Below the pieces are notes generated by a model, which was not told where the DNA came from, ran no database searches, and saw only the letters and a list, made by a program, of their open reading frames with translations. Below, piece after piece: positions 32,974 through 44,461 of a stretch of 64,000 bases of DNA. Location of the stretch: the NCBI GenBank assembly GCA_000328965.1, contig KB205944.1, positions 751,774 to 815,773 of the forward strand, given 5' to 3'. The position numbers and the translations under genes are program-made. The DNA is from Ascocoryne sarcoides NRRL 50072. Lineage: Eukaryota > Ascomycota > Leotiomycetes > Helotiales > Gelatinodiscaceae. Positions within the stretch are counted from its first letter, which is position 1; each line of letters starts with the position of its first letter.

Positions 32974-35250
32974 GCAAGAGCCCGCTCCGTAAAGGCCGGC
33001 CTATACCATGATAGCAAAATGAACGATGATCAGATGCTATACTACTTCAATCTCACTTCTGTGGAAGTGCGTAGAATGTAATTTCGAATATCTATGCATG
33101 TCACAACTGCAGTCATGTGGCCCCAGGTCGTGTGTGCTAGACGCACCCTTTCTGTGCCCTTTAGTCTGCTCATTAGTAGAACCTTTTTTGTGATGGACGG
33201 TTGGAATGGTTTGATGGATTAATTAATTGATTGAGAGTTGTGAACTTCGTGGGTGGTCCGCTTGGAATTCTCATAGTAACTCAGCGAACGGCGTTTTTAG
33301 GGTTTTTCGGGTTGATAGGGCATCACACTATTTTTTGTACATTGTCTGTGTAAGTTTATGAATAGATGGTGTACTTTTGTTCATTTTACTCCCCGGGTGA
33401 CTTGTTTCGTTTCACTTGCTCGTAGTGCGAGGTCTAGTGAAGCACTCGATGAGGAGTAGGTCGTTCCCTAAGATATCCATCTGTTTCATTATCGTCACTA
33501 GATATTTATGTTAGAACGTTATCCTGAACTTTCCACCTTGAATTATGCCCTTGACGTGTTGATGACTTACACCGTGGGGTTCTATGGCTCTGTTTCGTGG
33601 CCTGTCTATTTTCAATCATAGTTTAAAGGAACGCGTGTCTTGCTCACCATACACCTTTCTTAGCTCCAATAATTCAAGATACATCGATCAAAGGCGAAGA
33701 CTTATGCGAGGAGTTTATAAATGCAAACGGTGCAAACTGCTTCGTTGTCTAATTCTAACTAAGCTGAATGATAACGTAGTCTTTATCTTATAGAAATATC
33801 TAATCGTCCGTTTCGCGATTTGGCACGAACGATTACCCACTTGCCTCTCGTTTCTAAATGGATTTCGGCCATCTACCGCAATCGGCACCTTTCCTTCAGT
33901 GAGCTCACTTCAGCAGCATCTCTGTGGCTGTGTAAACAACGTGCGCCATCGATTATTATAGCAATAGCATAATAACTATTGTGCAAGTGAAGCACGCCTC
34001 GGTCTTTGTCAAACGCAAATATAAGCAAGCGCACCTCTTAGCCTGTGGACCTTTTCGGATCTGTCCCAGGGAGATCTGACTCTTGTTTCAATTTATAATT
34101 CTAGGCCGAGGACGGCGAAAAGGGAGGCACTTCAAACCGTCGTCCGATGTTTCATAGTGCAATACTCTTTCTTGTCTCGTCTCGCTTCACTCAGCTCCAA
34201 TATTCTTATGCATTTCCACAAACATTCTCAGACACGCTACAAATTCTAAACACCGTGATTACTATATGCTTCAAACTTTAGAGGCTGTTGAATAAGGAGA
34301 GTGGAGAGCTCCGCATGGTTGAGCAGGTATCGGAGGATCTAGAACATAGACCTAGGTATGGCAGCTGTAACAGCGTGACGCACGGCCCCTAGATGGCCGG
34401 AGATGCATTGATGCACGACATTTGGGCTCCGATGGTGGGTCTTGCTGTGATTTCGTTTTGGTGTGTTGGTGCTGTAGTGCTTATGCGGTGAGTGAAGAAG
34501 CATCGGACCGTTTCTTGGGCTGGCTTCTTGGCTTTATTTATATAGGTGGTGTCCGGTTCTGAAGCTCATGGTAATCCGTGACTGAACCAGATCTTAAAAT
34601 TGCTCTAAACGAAAGCATCACAGAAGCAGTTTAAACTTTATAAGATGGCCTGCTATTGTGCAAATTATTATGTGAGCCTCTCCTAGGCTGCCATTCAACG
34701 GGAATACACTGACTCGATCTAGGGCTCGATCAATTGCCACAACACAGTGACCAGATTTGGGGATATATGTGAGCTCTGTGTAGTGAGCTTCCCTTCGACT
34801 GAATAGTATCTTACAGGCTAATTAATAATGTAGTCCAACAAGGCCGGTTCAAACACGAGTGCTGTTCCCCGTGCGAGTGAACAGTGGGTTGAGAATGTCA
34901 CAAGGGAGCAAATGAGGAGGGAAGAGGAGAAGATACGGAGAGACAGGGTACAGAGAACCAGCTCCGGGAAGATAAGATAGATTCTGGAAGTCGGAAGGTG
35001 GCGCTGTCTGGGTTTTAAAAAGGCGTTTTGGTTACAGAGGCTTAGATCGAATAGCTACAAAATCACGAACCGAAAGATAGATCATATACATGGCTGGGCC
35101 GTGTTAAACATATATAGCAGTTAATATAATTAGACATACATACGTTTCATCGTTATTCATTTCTTGGGCTAAGTTCAAGGCATCGTAAAACTCCAACATA
35201 TACAACCTCTATTGCCTAAACCAAACCGTCCATATGTGCCGTTTGTAATA
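32974..35250. other. Long convergent intergenic interval
   Basis: About 2.3 kb between the 3' ends of the RhoGEF gene and the single-pass membrane protein gene. Only short frames occur, none with family features. No repeats or RNA gene were recognised. Confidence 0.4.
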
Positions 35251-35820
35251 TTACCACATTCTCCTTCTATATCCCTTAAACCCTTCCCCTTCGCCCTCAG
35301 CTAATATCTGCTCTTTAATTCTCTTCCTTCTCTCCGCTGCACTCAACGTAGGTGGTTTCCCTTCCGATGGTTGTGATTTATCTACTTCGTCCTTATTCTC
35401 TTCGCTCATTGGGGTTTGCTTTGCGTTCGCTTCCTCCAACAATTTCTTTCTTCTAGCTTCTTTCTGCCACCGAGTAGCTCCAACCATATTCTCTTTTTCT
35501 TTCTCTGCCTCGCTGTCTGCTAGATTCACTGCAATGGCATCTACAACTCCCCTTCGGGTATAGGCTGGATCATCTCGAAATTGAGGAGGAAGATAAAGCT
35601 CTGGCTGTCCTGATGCAGGACGTACCAATTGGGGTTTTATGGCTTCTCGGAGGTCGCGGAGTGTGTGTTGTTGGAGGACATAGCCTGAAAGAAATAGGGC
35701 TAGTGTGAAGACGAAGACTGGTTGTTGTCAGTAAGAAGTTCTAGTGTATAAAGGCAATAAGAGATACTAACCAATGAAGGAGGATATAGCGACAGAGACT
35801 TGACTAGATGTGAGAAGCAT
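35251..35820 (-). CDS. Single-pass membrane protein of unknown function
   Basis: Two exons, 35772-35820 and 35251-35717, give 171 residues. The splice produces SSFIVFVFTLALFLSGYVL, a strong transmembrane segment near residues 10-33. A soluble part follows with LRDLREAIKPQL and RPASGQPELYLPPQFRDD, and then a charged, probably helical tail rich in K, E and R that ends GFKGYRRRMW. The conserved-looking ending and the N-terminal anchor suggest a small protein of the endoplasmic reticulum or mitochondria. I cannot name a family. It is divergent to PRP38, with 564 bp between. Confidence 0.75.
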
Positions 35821-36384
35821 GGTTTGGTGTTCTTGAAGACGGTGGGTAGGAGCATCCGTTTTTGAGATTGAGGTTTAGCGTTTGCGGTTGAGAGAGGGCG
35901 TCCGGGAGGCTGCAGTTGGTGTCGCTCGTACAGTTGGGAATAGTTGTACTTCCAAGTAGGTTTATTTTCCGGATTTGAATATTATGTCGTGTTCAAACAT
36001 CTAAATACAGTAGTTGATCGGTCAAAGGCCAAACTGTTTTCACGGCCGAGAACCTGATAATAATATTCGTTCAGGTGATTGAGATTAATTTGTTCGGAAA
36101 TGCGTCAGATCGTGTGGATAATTTAAAGGACCAATAGCTTGGATTCACGTCAATGTTCAAAAACTCTTGGGAGAATTCAGAAATGGGTTTATCTTCAGCT
36201 ATAGAAAGCTGTTTGAGCAGATCGTCATCGTAGGTTTGTAAACAGTGGGTTACCGCTTAGCAACAATCGATAAGGCTAGACCAGGGTTTGAAGTTTCTCG
36301 AACTTGACGACACCACATTCATTCATCAGAACTCCAACCAGCCACTCAAAAATAGAAAGCCTCCATCAGGAGCAACTCACAATC
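35821..36384. promoter_or_regulatory. Divergent region between the membrane protein gene and PRP38
   Basis: 564 bp containing both promoters. AT-rich with no identified element. Confidence 0.35.
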
Positions 36385-37125
36385 ATGGCCAACCATCGTG
36401 CAGATGAGAAGCGCTTTCTCGACGAGCGCGGTTCCTCGGGACCCTTGGCTCCAAATGGCCTCAATCCCGCCACCATCATGGAAAAGCCAGTCCGCGAGCG
36501 CATTGTCGATTGTTACTTCTGGAAAGATCAATGCTTCGCCGTCAACGAGGCCGATATCATCACTCGAGTTGTCGACCACGTTCATTTCATAGGAGGGACA
36601 TACGGAGATGCCCAAAAACCCTCTCCATTCCTCTGCCTTGCTTTCAAGCTTCTACAACTAGGCCCGAGCGATGACATCTTGAAAGAATATTTTGATTATG
36701 GGGGAGAGAAATTCAAGTATCTCAGGGCACTGGCATTATTCTATGTTAGGTTGACGAGACCTGCGGACAAGATTTATACGCTATTGGAACCTTATCTCCA
36801 GGATTACAGGAAGCTGAAGAGGAAGACGCGGACCGGAACTAGCTTAACTTTCATGGACCAATTCGTGGATGATTTGCTGGTTAAAGATAGGGTGTGTGGA
36901 ACAACCTTATGGAAAATGCCAAAGAGGGAGGCACTCGAGGATCTAGACATGTTAGAGCCAAGAGTCAGTCCATTGGGAGATATTGAAGATCTTTTAGAGA
37001 GTGACGTCGAGGAGGTGGATGCGAATGGAAAAGCGACAGAGAGCGGGAATGAGAGGCATGGGAGTCCGGGTTCGGAATTTGGCGAGGTTACACCTGAGCC
37101 AGATGAGATGGATGTTGATAAATAA
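36385..37125 (+). CDS. PRP38: Pre-mRNA-splicing factor Prp38
   Basis: Single exon of 246 residues. The start is the ATG at 36385 (MANHRADEKRFLDERGSSGP); codons upstream are open but without an ATG. The PRP38 domain spans about residues 25-180, with ERIVDCYFWKDQCFAVNEAD, VDHVHFIGGTYGDAQKP and LRALALFYVRLT, all diagnostic of the family. The C-terminus is acidic (DLLESDVEEVDANG). Prp38 is a U4/U6.U5 tri-snRNP protein needed for spliceosome activation in the nucleus. Length is close to yeast Prp38 (242). Absence of introns in a splicing-factor gene is noted but not unusual. Confidence 0.96.
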   Translation: MANHRADEKRFLDERGSSGPLAPNGLNPATIMEKPVRERIVDCYFWKDQCFAVNEADIITRVVDHVHFIGGTYGDAQKPSPFLCLAFKLLQLGPSDDILKEYFDYGGEKFKYLRALALFYVRLTRPADKIYTLLEPYLQDYRKLKRKTRTGTSLTFMDQFVDDLLVKDRVCGTTLWKMPKREALEDLDMLEPRVSPLGDIEDLLESDVEEVDANGKATESGNERHGSPGSEFGEVTPEPDEMDVDK

Positions 37126-38898
37126 CTGTCCTGATTGGGTTGGAGCAAGTCTAGGGGATATATGAAGCAGGAGTTAGGAGGGCGTTGGGAACAGCATCGT
37201 CTGTGGCGCAAAGGAGATTATACCCAAGGTTAATTTGATTTTGTACACATATTATAAAAGGGTTTCAAGATTGATTTCTATACAAGAAAGGGAGCTTTCG
37301 ACCTAGTTACTCAAAGGTCAAAAATTACCCAATGTTACTATTGTACAATATGCATATGCCTAGACTTGAATGTGAGGGCTATCAATATATACTGTTTCCC
37401 GCTTGAAAGAACAAAGAGCTGGAAGACACGTTCTGGGATCTAATATACAAACTTTAGGCATTTACTCATATACCTCGAGCCTGCAATTTTGTATAATGCT
37501 CATCAACAAGTCAATAGCATACAATCGAGTTCGGCTTCCGCCGAGAAGAAGAAAGAAAGGCAGGGAAAGTAACAAAAGCCAGGGATTTTGCAGCGGATTT
37601 ACTTATATAGAAGCTCTGAGATGGCGACTTCAGAAAAACGCTACACGTCTTGTGGTTGTTATGCCTAGTCATCAAGGGAGAGAAGACAAATCAGTCTGGG
37701 TGCATCCTCAATGTCACGAAACTATTGACCTCTTGGTTGATGTAAAAGTCCAATCAAGAGTTTAGGGTTTCTAAGAAAGATTATTAGTGACTAAAGTTGT
37801 TCATTATGTAGATTATGAAATATTATATGATTACCAAAAGCGCACTTCAGCTGACGCGGGTCTAAAAAGTTAATAACTGAAAACAGGACACAAGACGAAA
37901 GAGAGAGTAGTATTAACTATAAACAGAATTTGAAGTATTTTACATCAGATAGAAATTTGATTAACCTTGACATAAGGTAGTATATTTTTTGTAGAAGCGG
38001 ATATAGAGATCAGCCTTCAACGCCATATTTCATTGAGATTCACAATAAGTTTCCTGTAATTATGAACTACTTAGGACTTGTCCTTCTTGTTGCCCTAAAT
38101 GAACAGCACTTGGGTTAAGAACTGATAGATTGGCCTTGTATCCACTACACCGGCATCAGTGAGGCTTTTTGAGATGGTCGAATTCACGGTTTTGAAAAGA
38201 TATGAGAGGGACAATATTTTCGTCAATTGTTTGTAGAAATCATAACAAAGTACGCCTTTACGCTTAGATGTCGAATCATTTATAACTCTTGAAACCTAAC
38301 GTTCTATAGGGCCTTGAGCTGAGAAAAGAAGTCGAACATACACTTGGAGGAATGCTAGGTTATGGTAAAATGGAGAAGCTTCAACTAAATATGAGTGAAA
38401 ATACAGTTAGGTTTGTGGCATTGAAGTGTAAAGTAAGTACATTAATTATCTATAAGTATGAGCTATGCGGTTATTTTCATCTGGGTTTTTTCTGCTTCAT
38501 TAATAATGAAATGTAAGCGCCAGAAACTTTCAAACTTTCAATAAACAACGAACTGTTGAAATCATGCTTATTCACTTGAAGTCTTCTGGAACTTAATTTC
38601 CTCATGATCAATGCTGTGAGGGGTGAATCAGAATGGAACTGGTCTAAGGTGGGGCAAGGCTGAGCCCCTTTCACCCAACCAATCACTTCCGATTGCTTCT
38701 TTGCAGTGACCTCGACCTTCCAAGACAACCGCGTCACATTACATGTATCTTTCCTACATATTGTTGCCTCCCACAGATCGTCTGTTTGTGTTCCTTCATC
38801 AAATAACCTCGACGCAAACCCCATCCGCGAATACTCGACCCGAAGGAAAGAACTAACATATACTGTGACAAGGCATAACAACTGACCCCGCGATCATA
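37126..38898. other. Intergenic interval between PRP38 and ATG3
   Basis: About 1.8 kb. An unassigned 120-codon frame at 37403-37765 (plus strand) has basic, unpatterned sequence without recognised features. The right end is the ATG3 promoter and leader. Confidence 0.4.
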
Positions 38899-40092
38899 AT
38901 GAACCTCTTCCACAGCGCCCTCGAGAAGCTGCGCGAGTACGCCCCGGTCTCCCATACCTCTACATTTCGCCAAACTGGTGAAATTACACCCGAAGAGTTC
39001 GTCGCAGCAGGAGATTATCTTGTGTATAAGTTCCCCACCTGGTCCTGGGCTGATGCTTCGCCCGGCAAGCACGCACAGTATTTGCCTGCCGGCAAGCAGT
39101 TTCTAGTTACAAGGGGTGTGCCATGCCATCGGAGACTTGACGATAACTTTGCTGGGGATGCAGGACATGACGAGGCGATAGTAGGAGATGGGGAGGATTT
39201 CAAGACCTCGGGCGCGGGGTCACCAGGTGATGATGAGGATGGGTGGTTGCGAACCGGGGGCTTGGCTGCTAGCCAGATGGCACGAGTGCGAGATGTGAGA
39301 ACCGTGGATGAGAGTGGCAATATGGGGGAGAGAGAAGAGGATGAGGATGATATTCCTGATATGGAGGATGAGGAAGACGACGAGGAAGCTATCATCAGGG
39401 ACCCAAAGGCAGATGGCACCGATGCGTGAGCTTCTCCAAATTTGCTTCTCGATTTGCTTCTGGTGTACTGACAATGTTTAACATAGATCTCGACGCACTT
39501 ACACACTCTACATCGCGTATACACCATTCTACAGGACACCCCGCCTCTACCTGTCTGGCTACCTCGCCAACTCCCAGCCTCTAGATCCCCAGCTGATGAT
39601 GGAAGATATAGTTGGGGACTACAAAGACAAGACCGTCACTCTAGAAAACTTCCCATACTTTAACAATAACGTCAAGATGGCCTCCGTGCACCCCTGCAGG
39701 CATGCTAGCGTCATGAAGACCCTCCTCGATCGCGCAGACGCCGCTCTCAAGATCCGCCGGGAGAAGCTTAAGCAGGGGAAGATTGCACCTGGAGCCCAAG
39801 ATGCAGGTATGGAAGGCCTAGTTGACGATTTTGGAAAGGTCGCGGTGGAGGATAAGAAGGCTGTGTTGGAGGGAGCCAAAGCTGGGGGAAATGGAAATGA
39901 TGAATGGGAAGTGTTGCAGCCTGATGCCATGCAAGACGAAGAGGTTGCAATCAGGGTTGACCAATATCTGGTAGTTTTCTTGAAGGCATGTCTTGATTTG
40001 TCACACCTCGATTTTTTTTGACACTAACGAGGAAATAGTTCATCGCCAGCGTCACGCCAGGCATTGAGCATGATTTTACCATGGGTATCTAG
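38899..40092 (+). CDS. ATG3: Autophagy E2-like conjugating enzyme Atg3
   Basis: Three exons: 38899-39425, 39487-39985 and 40039-40092, giving 359 residues. The N-terminal domain begins MNLFHSALEKLREYAPV and contains TGEITPEEFVAAGDYLV and FPTWSW. A long acidic flexible region follows (EDEDDIPDMEDEEDDEE). The catalytic cysteine is Cys246 in SVHPCRHASVM. The last exon gives FIASVTPGIEHDFTM, the conserved ending. Atg3 transfers Atg8 to phosphatidylethanolamine during autophagosome formation. The second intron starts with GC (GCATGT), required by the conserved join VFLK to FIASVTP. Confidence 0.96.
39986..40038 (+). other. GC-AG intron in ATG3
   Basis: 53-nt intron with donor AAG|GCATGT, a CACTAAC branch site and acceptor ATAG|TTC. 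The donor departs from the GCAAGT consensus. Confidence 0.85.
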
Positions 40093-40768
40093 AGAGGTGC
40101 GTAGAAATTATGGGATGGGATAGGATAGTATCGATGCTGTAGAACTGGACCATATGAACTAGTCTGGGGATATGATAATATATTTTTTCTGGAGTTGAGG
40201 GTGTTTGGGGACAAGACGGGCTGATATATTGCTATTGAACGGCGCACTCTTGTACATTTATTAAATACCAATGACCATAGACTATCTCAAGAGGTCAAGT
40301 TCGTATTTCTACGGAGTAAGGATTATGGAGGCTTTTGCAAAACCGCTCCCGTGCCGGATCATGAACCGTTAATCGGGAGATTTTTCGGTATTCAAATGAT
40401 ATATTCCTCCAACCACAAATCGCAATGTTATCTAAGAGAATGGACATTGGATTGACCCATTTTAACCCCGCATAGGAGAGTGAACCCCTGAAGTAAATAT
40501 CAGCTCACAAGTTGCTCATATATTTTCCACGTGCTATATCGGCATACGTAATGGGGAAGTAAGAAGGGTTCTTGGTAGACGAAATGGTCTTAGAAGGTAA
40601 ATTGAAATGCTATTCAAGTTCATTATCTGAAGAGCAATAGGATTGGAAAATTCTGGTATCCTTTGACTATGTCACAGTGGCCTTAGAAATACAATCTCTG
40701 CTTGTGCTTCACGAAATCGTCCCCCCAATGCACCTCCTGCACCGCAATCCTCTCTCGAGATCTTCCCT
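40093..40768. other. Convergent spacer between ATG3 and PDB1
   Basis: 676 bp of AT-rich sequence with the two transcript ends. No gene is supported. Confidence 0.4.
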
Positions 40769-41952
40769 CTACAAACGTAACATCTTCGCCACGTAGTTTT
40801 CGATCAATTCCTCGTTGGGGAATGCCATCGTTTCTAACTGCGCAGCATAAGGTGTTGGGACCTCAGCACCAGTAATTCGTTGAGCAGGAGTTTCAAGATA
40901 ATCAAAACCGTATTCCATAGTGAGAGCCAAGATTTCAGCACCAACGCCAAAGGCAGGGAAGTCAGATGTGATGGCTAAGAGGCGATGCGTTTTCTTGACG
41001 GAGTTGATAATGGTTTCGACGTCTAGGGGTTTGACTGATCGGAGATTGATGACTTCGACTTCGACGCCGTATTTCTTCTTCAGGGCTTCGGCTGCGACGA
41101 GAGATTGCCCAACACAGCGGGAGAGGGTGACGATGGTGAGATCACTACCAGCGCGCTCAATCTTTGCCTTGCCAAAAGGAATAACGAAGTCATCTTTCTG
41201 GGCGGCTTCACTCATGGGGAAAGTTTGGTTGTAGAGGAGTTCGTTCTCGAGGACAACAACTGGGTTGGGATCACGAATAGCAGCCTTCAGTAATCCCTTT
41301 GCGTCTTCTGCGCTCCATGGGGTTACAACCTTGAGGCCTGGAATACTCCCATACCAAGAAGAGTAATCTTGTGAGTGTTGAGCTGCGACGCCTGATGCAA
41401 AGCCATTGGGGCCACGGAAAGTGATATTACACGGCTGAGTACCTCCGGACATATAGTGCGTCTTTGCAGCAGAGTTGATGATTTGATCAATTGCTTGCAT
41501 GGCGAAGTTGAAGGTCATAAATTCGCACTTGAGACTTTCCGTTAGCCAGTCCTTGCCAGCAAAAGGAACTGAGCACTTACGACTGGATGTAGACCGGCCA
41601 ATGCAGCTCCGACTGTCAGTCCGCAGAACCCAGATTCCGTAATAGGACTGTCGATAATTCTCTTGTCCCCAAATCGATCCAGTAATCCTTTGGTGACCTT
41701 GTATGCGCCATTGTATTGAGCAACCTCCTCTCCGAGAACGAAGACCTTGGGGTTCGCTTCCAATTCTTCTGCAAGAGCTTCATTCAAAGCTTCTCGCACA
41801 GTGTAGTCCTTCACTCCACCTTCGCTCGCGTACCGCCTGCTCTGGACAATTGCTGGAATTCGAGGGAACGACTGCAGGGCACTTCTCGCGGCTACCGGTC
41901 GTGCAGCGGCCGATGCCAAAAGGCGGGACGCAGGTCTCAAAAGGCGCGACAT
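40769..41952 (-). CDS. PDB1: Pyruvate dehydrogenase E1 component subunit beta, mitochondrial
   Basis: Two exons, 41581-41952 and 40769-41527, give 376 residues. The start at 41952 yields MSRLLRPASRLLASAAARP, a clear mitochondrial presequence; a possible start 15 codons upstream is less likely. The pyrimidine-binding transketolase domain begins at VREALNEALAEELEANPKVF and contains GEEVAQYNGAYKVTKGL and FCGLTVGAAL. The splice reads GLHPVCEFMTFNFAMQAID. The C-terminal domain runs from TIVTLSRCVGQSL to the end. With E1 alpha it decarboxylates pyruvate using thiamine diphosphate in the mitochondrial matrix. Length is near yeast Pdb1 (366). Confidence 0.96.
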
Positions 41953-44461
41953 GTTTGTATATGACCGGAATTGGGCGAAAGAGGGAGAGGAGGTCAATTG
42001 ACGATGTAGGAGATAGGACCGTCACGGGGTAATGTTGTCAAGAAATTCCGGTGGAATTGAGGCCGTTGGGAGCTTCGAAATGTTGGCTCACAATAGCTTG
42101 AAGGCTAAACTTGTTTGGGACTACGGCCGGAGTTTTATATCGAGAGTGACGGAGCACAGAGCACCGACCGTCAAATGCTGGGATCAACTTTGAAATGTAT
42201 TTGCTATAAAATTATACAGCAGTTATGAGCAAATGATTTTCTAGAAATCAGTGGCCTTGTGTAATTTTATCCGTATCAGCATAGAGAGTTAAGAACACTC
42301 AAAATGAACAACCCAGAGTCAGATAGCACGTGATGTTACTGGAACCGAATTAAACCCGGAGCCAACTCTACTTCTTTGCTATACTTTGGCGTTTGAGACC
42401 ATGCTGAGTGCGATAGAGCTGAGTTAATTCTCTAGAGCTTCTCATATTTATCTCTAGTATGGGGCTCTTACTTCCATGCCTTAAAGCCAAACTCCCTTCC
42501 TTTAGAAGCAAATTTCTCATTGAGCTTACATTAAACTCAGAATCGGAGATTGTTGTTGGACACTCCTCTTTCCAAGTCTTCTATTTCCATTGTTGTTAAT
42601 ATGCGCAACGTAGAGAAGATGAACGAACATCCTGCCTTATTTGTGACGACTACATAGAGGCATCATTTAAAAGCGTTTGTATCTTTTTGCAGTGCTTTTC
42701 TGATCTGATAAGTGTCCAACTTTAGAAGCTGGAATCAAAAGACAAAACCCGGCTATACAAGGTTTCTGAAAGTAGTGTCTCTTTCGCTGCGTACTAGCCA
42801 AGCAGGCAAATTTTCTGCGTAAGAATATAAGCTTTGGAAGGCTTGACTAACTGCCTTGCTTAGTAGTTCGAGGAGTCACACGAAGCATGAAACGTGCAAT
42901 AATAGGCAGACGACTTGGAGTGATAGAACTAAAAAGATGGCTTCTTTAGATACGATATGTGATGGCGAACACTTGTCGGAAGGTTGCTGGCACGAGAAGA
43001 GCGTAGAAATCGGTTCTGTTGGGATATAGTTCCGGAGCAGGAACTATACCGGTATGGATACTTCCCAGGACTAAGGGAATGCCGGAAGAATATAAAGGTT
43101 ATAGTGTCACTAGCTTCTTATCTAATCAGTGTGTTAATTTACCGTAAACTTCTTTCTAAGTAATGAATGGGGAGGCTGTGCTGAGCACTTGATATCAAAT
43201 AAAATGGCTGTATTCAAGGAGGGTTAGTTAAAGTGATCAGGCCAGCAAGTTGAGTGACAGCTGCAAAGCTGAAACCATTAGCGCTGCGGAGACGGTATCG
43301 GAGCTTTGATTGGTCCGCGATTACAGTGATGGCGGCGGCGCGGCTAGCTCGTTATCTCCAATAAGCTACTACAAGGGGAGAAGATATTCTTCACTAAAGA
43401 GGGCCGTGCTATGCTATTATTATGAGCGGTTGCAGATTTCAAAGCAATGTTGATTGGAGAGCGAGCATTGGAAATTGAGCGCGAAGTATTACTACAGAAG
43501 GTCGGTATACTTCATCAGCCTCTCTTCCAAGTAGAGAGACGCAGTTGTTTGCTATTATTCTTCATTCAATTTATCTGGTGAGAGCTCTTTTGCCGGTGGC
43601 TCATTTAGGTTTGTTACTAACACGTACATCTGGTAATCCACTGAGCTTAAAGACTAATATATTAATAAAAAAATTGCCATCGCAGGGCCAGCAGTAACGC
43701 TCTTGAACAATGTCACGATGACGTTCTCAGTTAACACCGTCTAGTACAACAAACCTTTGGGTTATCACTGGAGTATTAAATGGTAATTAGATAAGACAAA
43801 AAAAGTCAAGAATGGTATTTTAGGTGCTGACTAGTAACTAGTCAACCTTTTTAATGGGAGGAAGATATACGAGATATGTGATGAGAGCCATTGGAAGAGG
43901 GACTAATATAAAGCCTATTCTTGAAAACTTAATTCGTAGATAAATAAACTTACCCAATAGTTTAACACAATTTGGCTGAGTAGGTAGGGAGTTAGCTCGT
44001 GATGTGAGTTCAAGGAAATACTTGATATACTTGCTTCTCGGAGTATTACATTCTGCCGACTTGCACCCAATTATTAATACATACTATTTTTGCCTAGCAC
44101 ATAGCTAGATCTAGTAAAGCGTGGCTTAGAAATGTCAAGCGACCACTTGGATAAGATCAGACGAGAGCACAGCAGGCGCATAGTGGGTGGCTGGGAAGTG
44201 AAACGTTGGAAGCTCCCACTGGTTTCCCACGACTCTGGGGGCCAAACCGTATGCGAAGTAAGCCAAAGACTACGTAAATTAGACACCCTGGCATTTCTCT
44301 GAGGCATCCAAGGATACCAGTATTGTGGTTGTCGATCATACACAAATTTATTCAGGCCCCCCGCCTTTTGCGGCGCAGACTTCTCTGACCCAAGTAGATA
44401 TGCCAGCCCTCAGCCCTCTGAGAGTCACTCCGTACAAATCTTTTGGGAAAATAGCCTCAAA
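41953..44461. other. Long divergent intergenic interval
   Basis: About 2.5 kb between PDB1 and the membrane protein at 44462. AT-rich, with no recognised gene. A near-perfect 17-bp palindrome (TGACTAGTAACTAGTCA) lies at 43828-43844. Confidence 0.4.
43828..43844. repeat. 17-bp near-perfect palindrome
   Basis: TGACTAGTAACTAGTCA is symmetric apart from its central base. It may be a regulatory operator-like site or a remnant of a terminal inverted repeat. Confidence 0.5.

Noticed and set aside
37403..37765. 120-codon plus-strand frame between PRP38 and ATG3
   Set aside because: No domain, motif or splice continuation; composition looks like random translation.
38477..38881. Reverse-strand frame directly upstream of ATG3
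   Set aside because: Lies in the ATG3 promoter, with no recognisable protein features.
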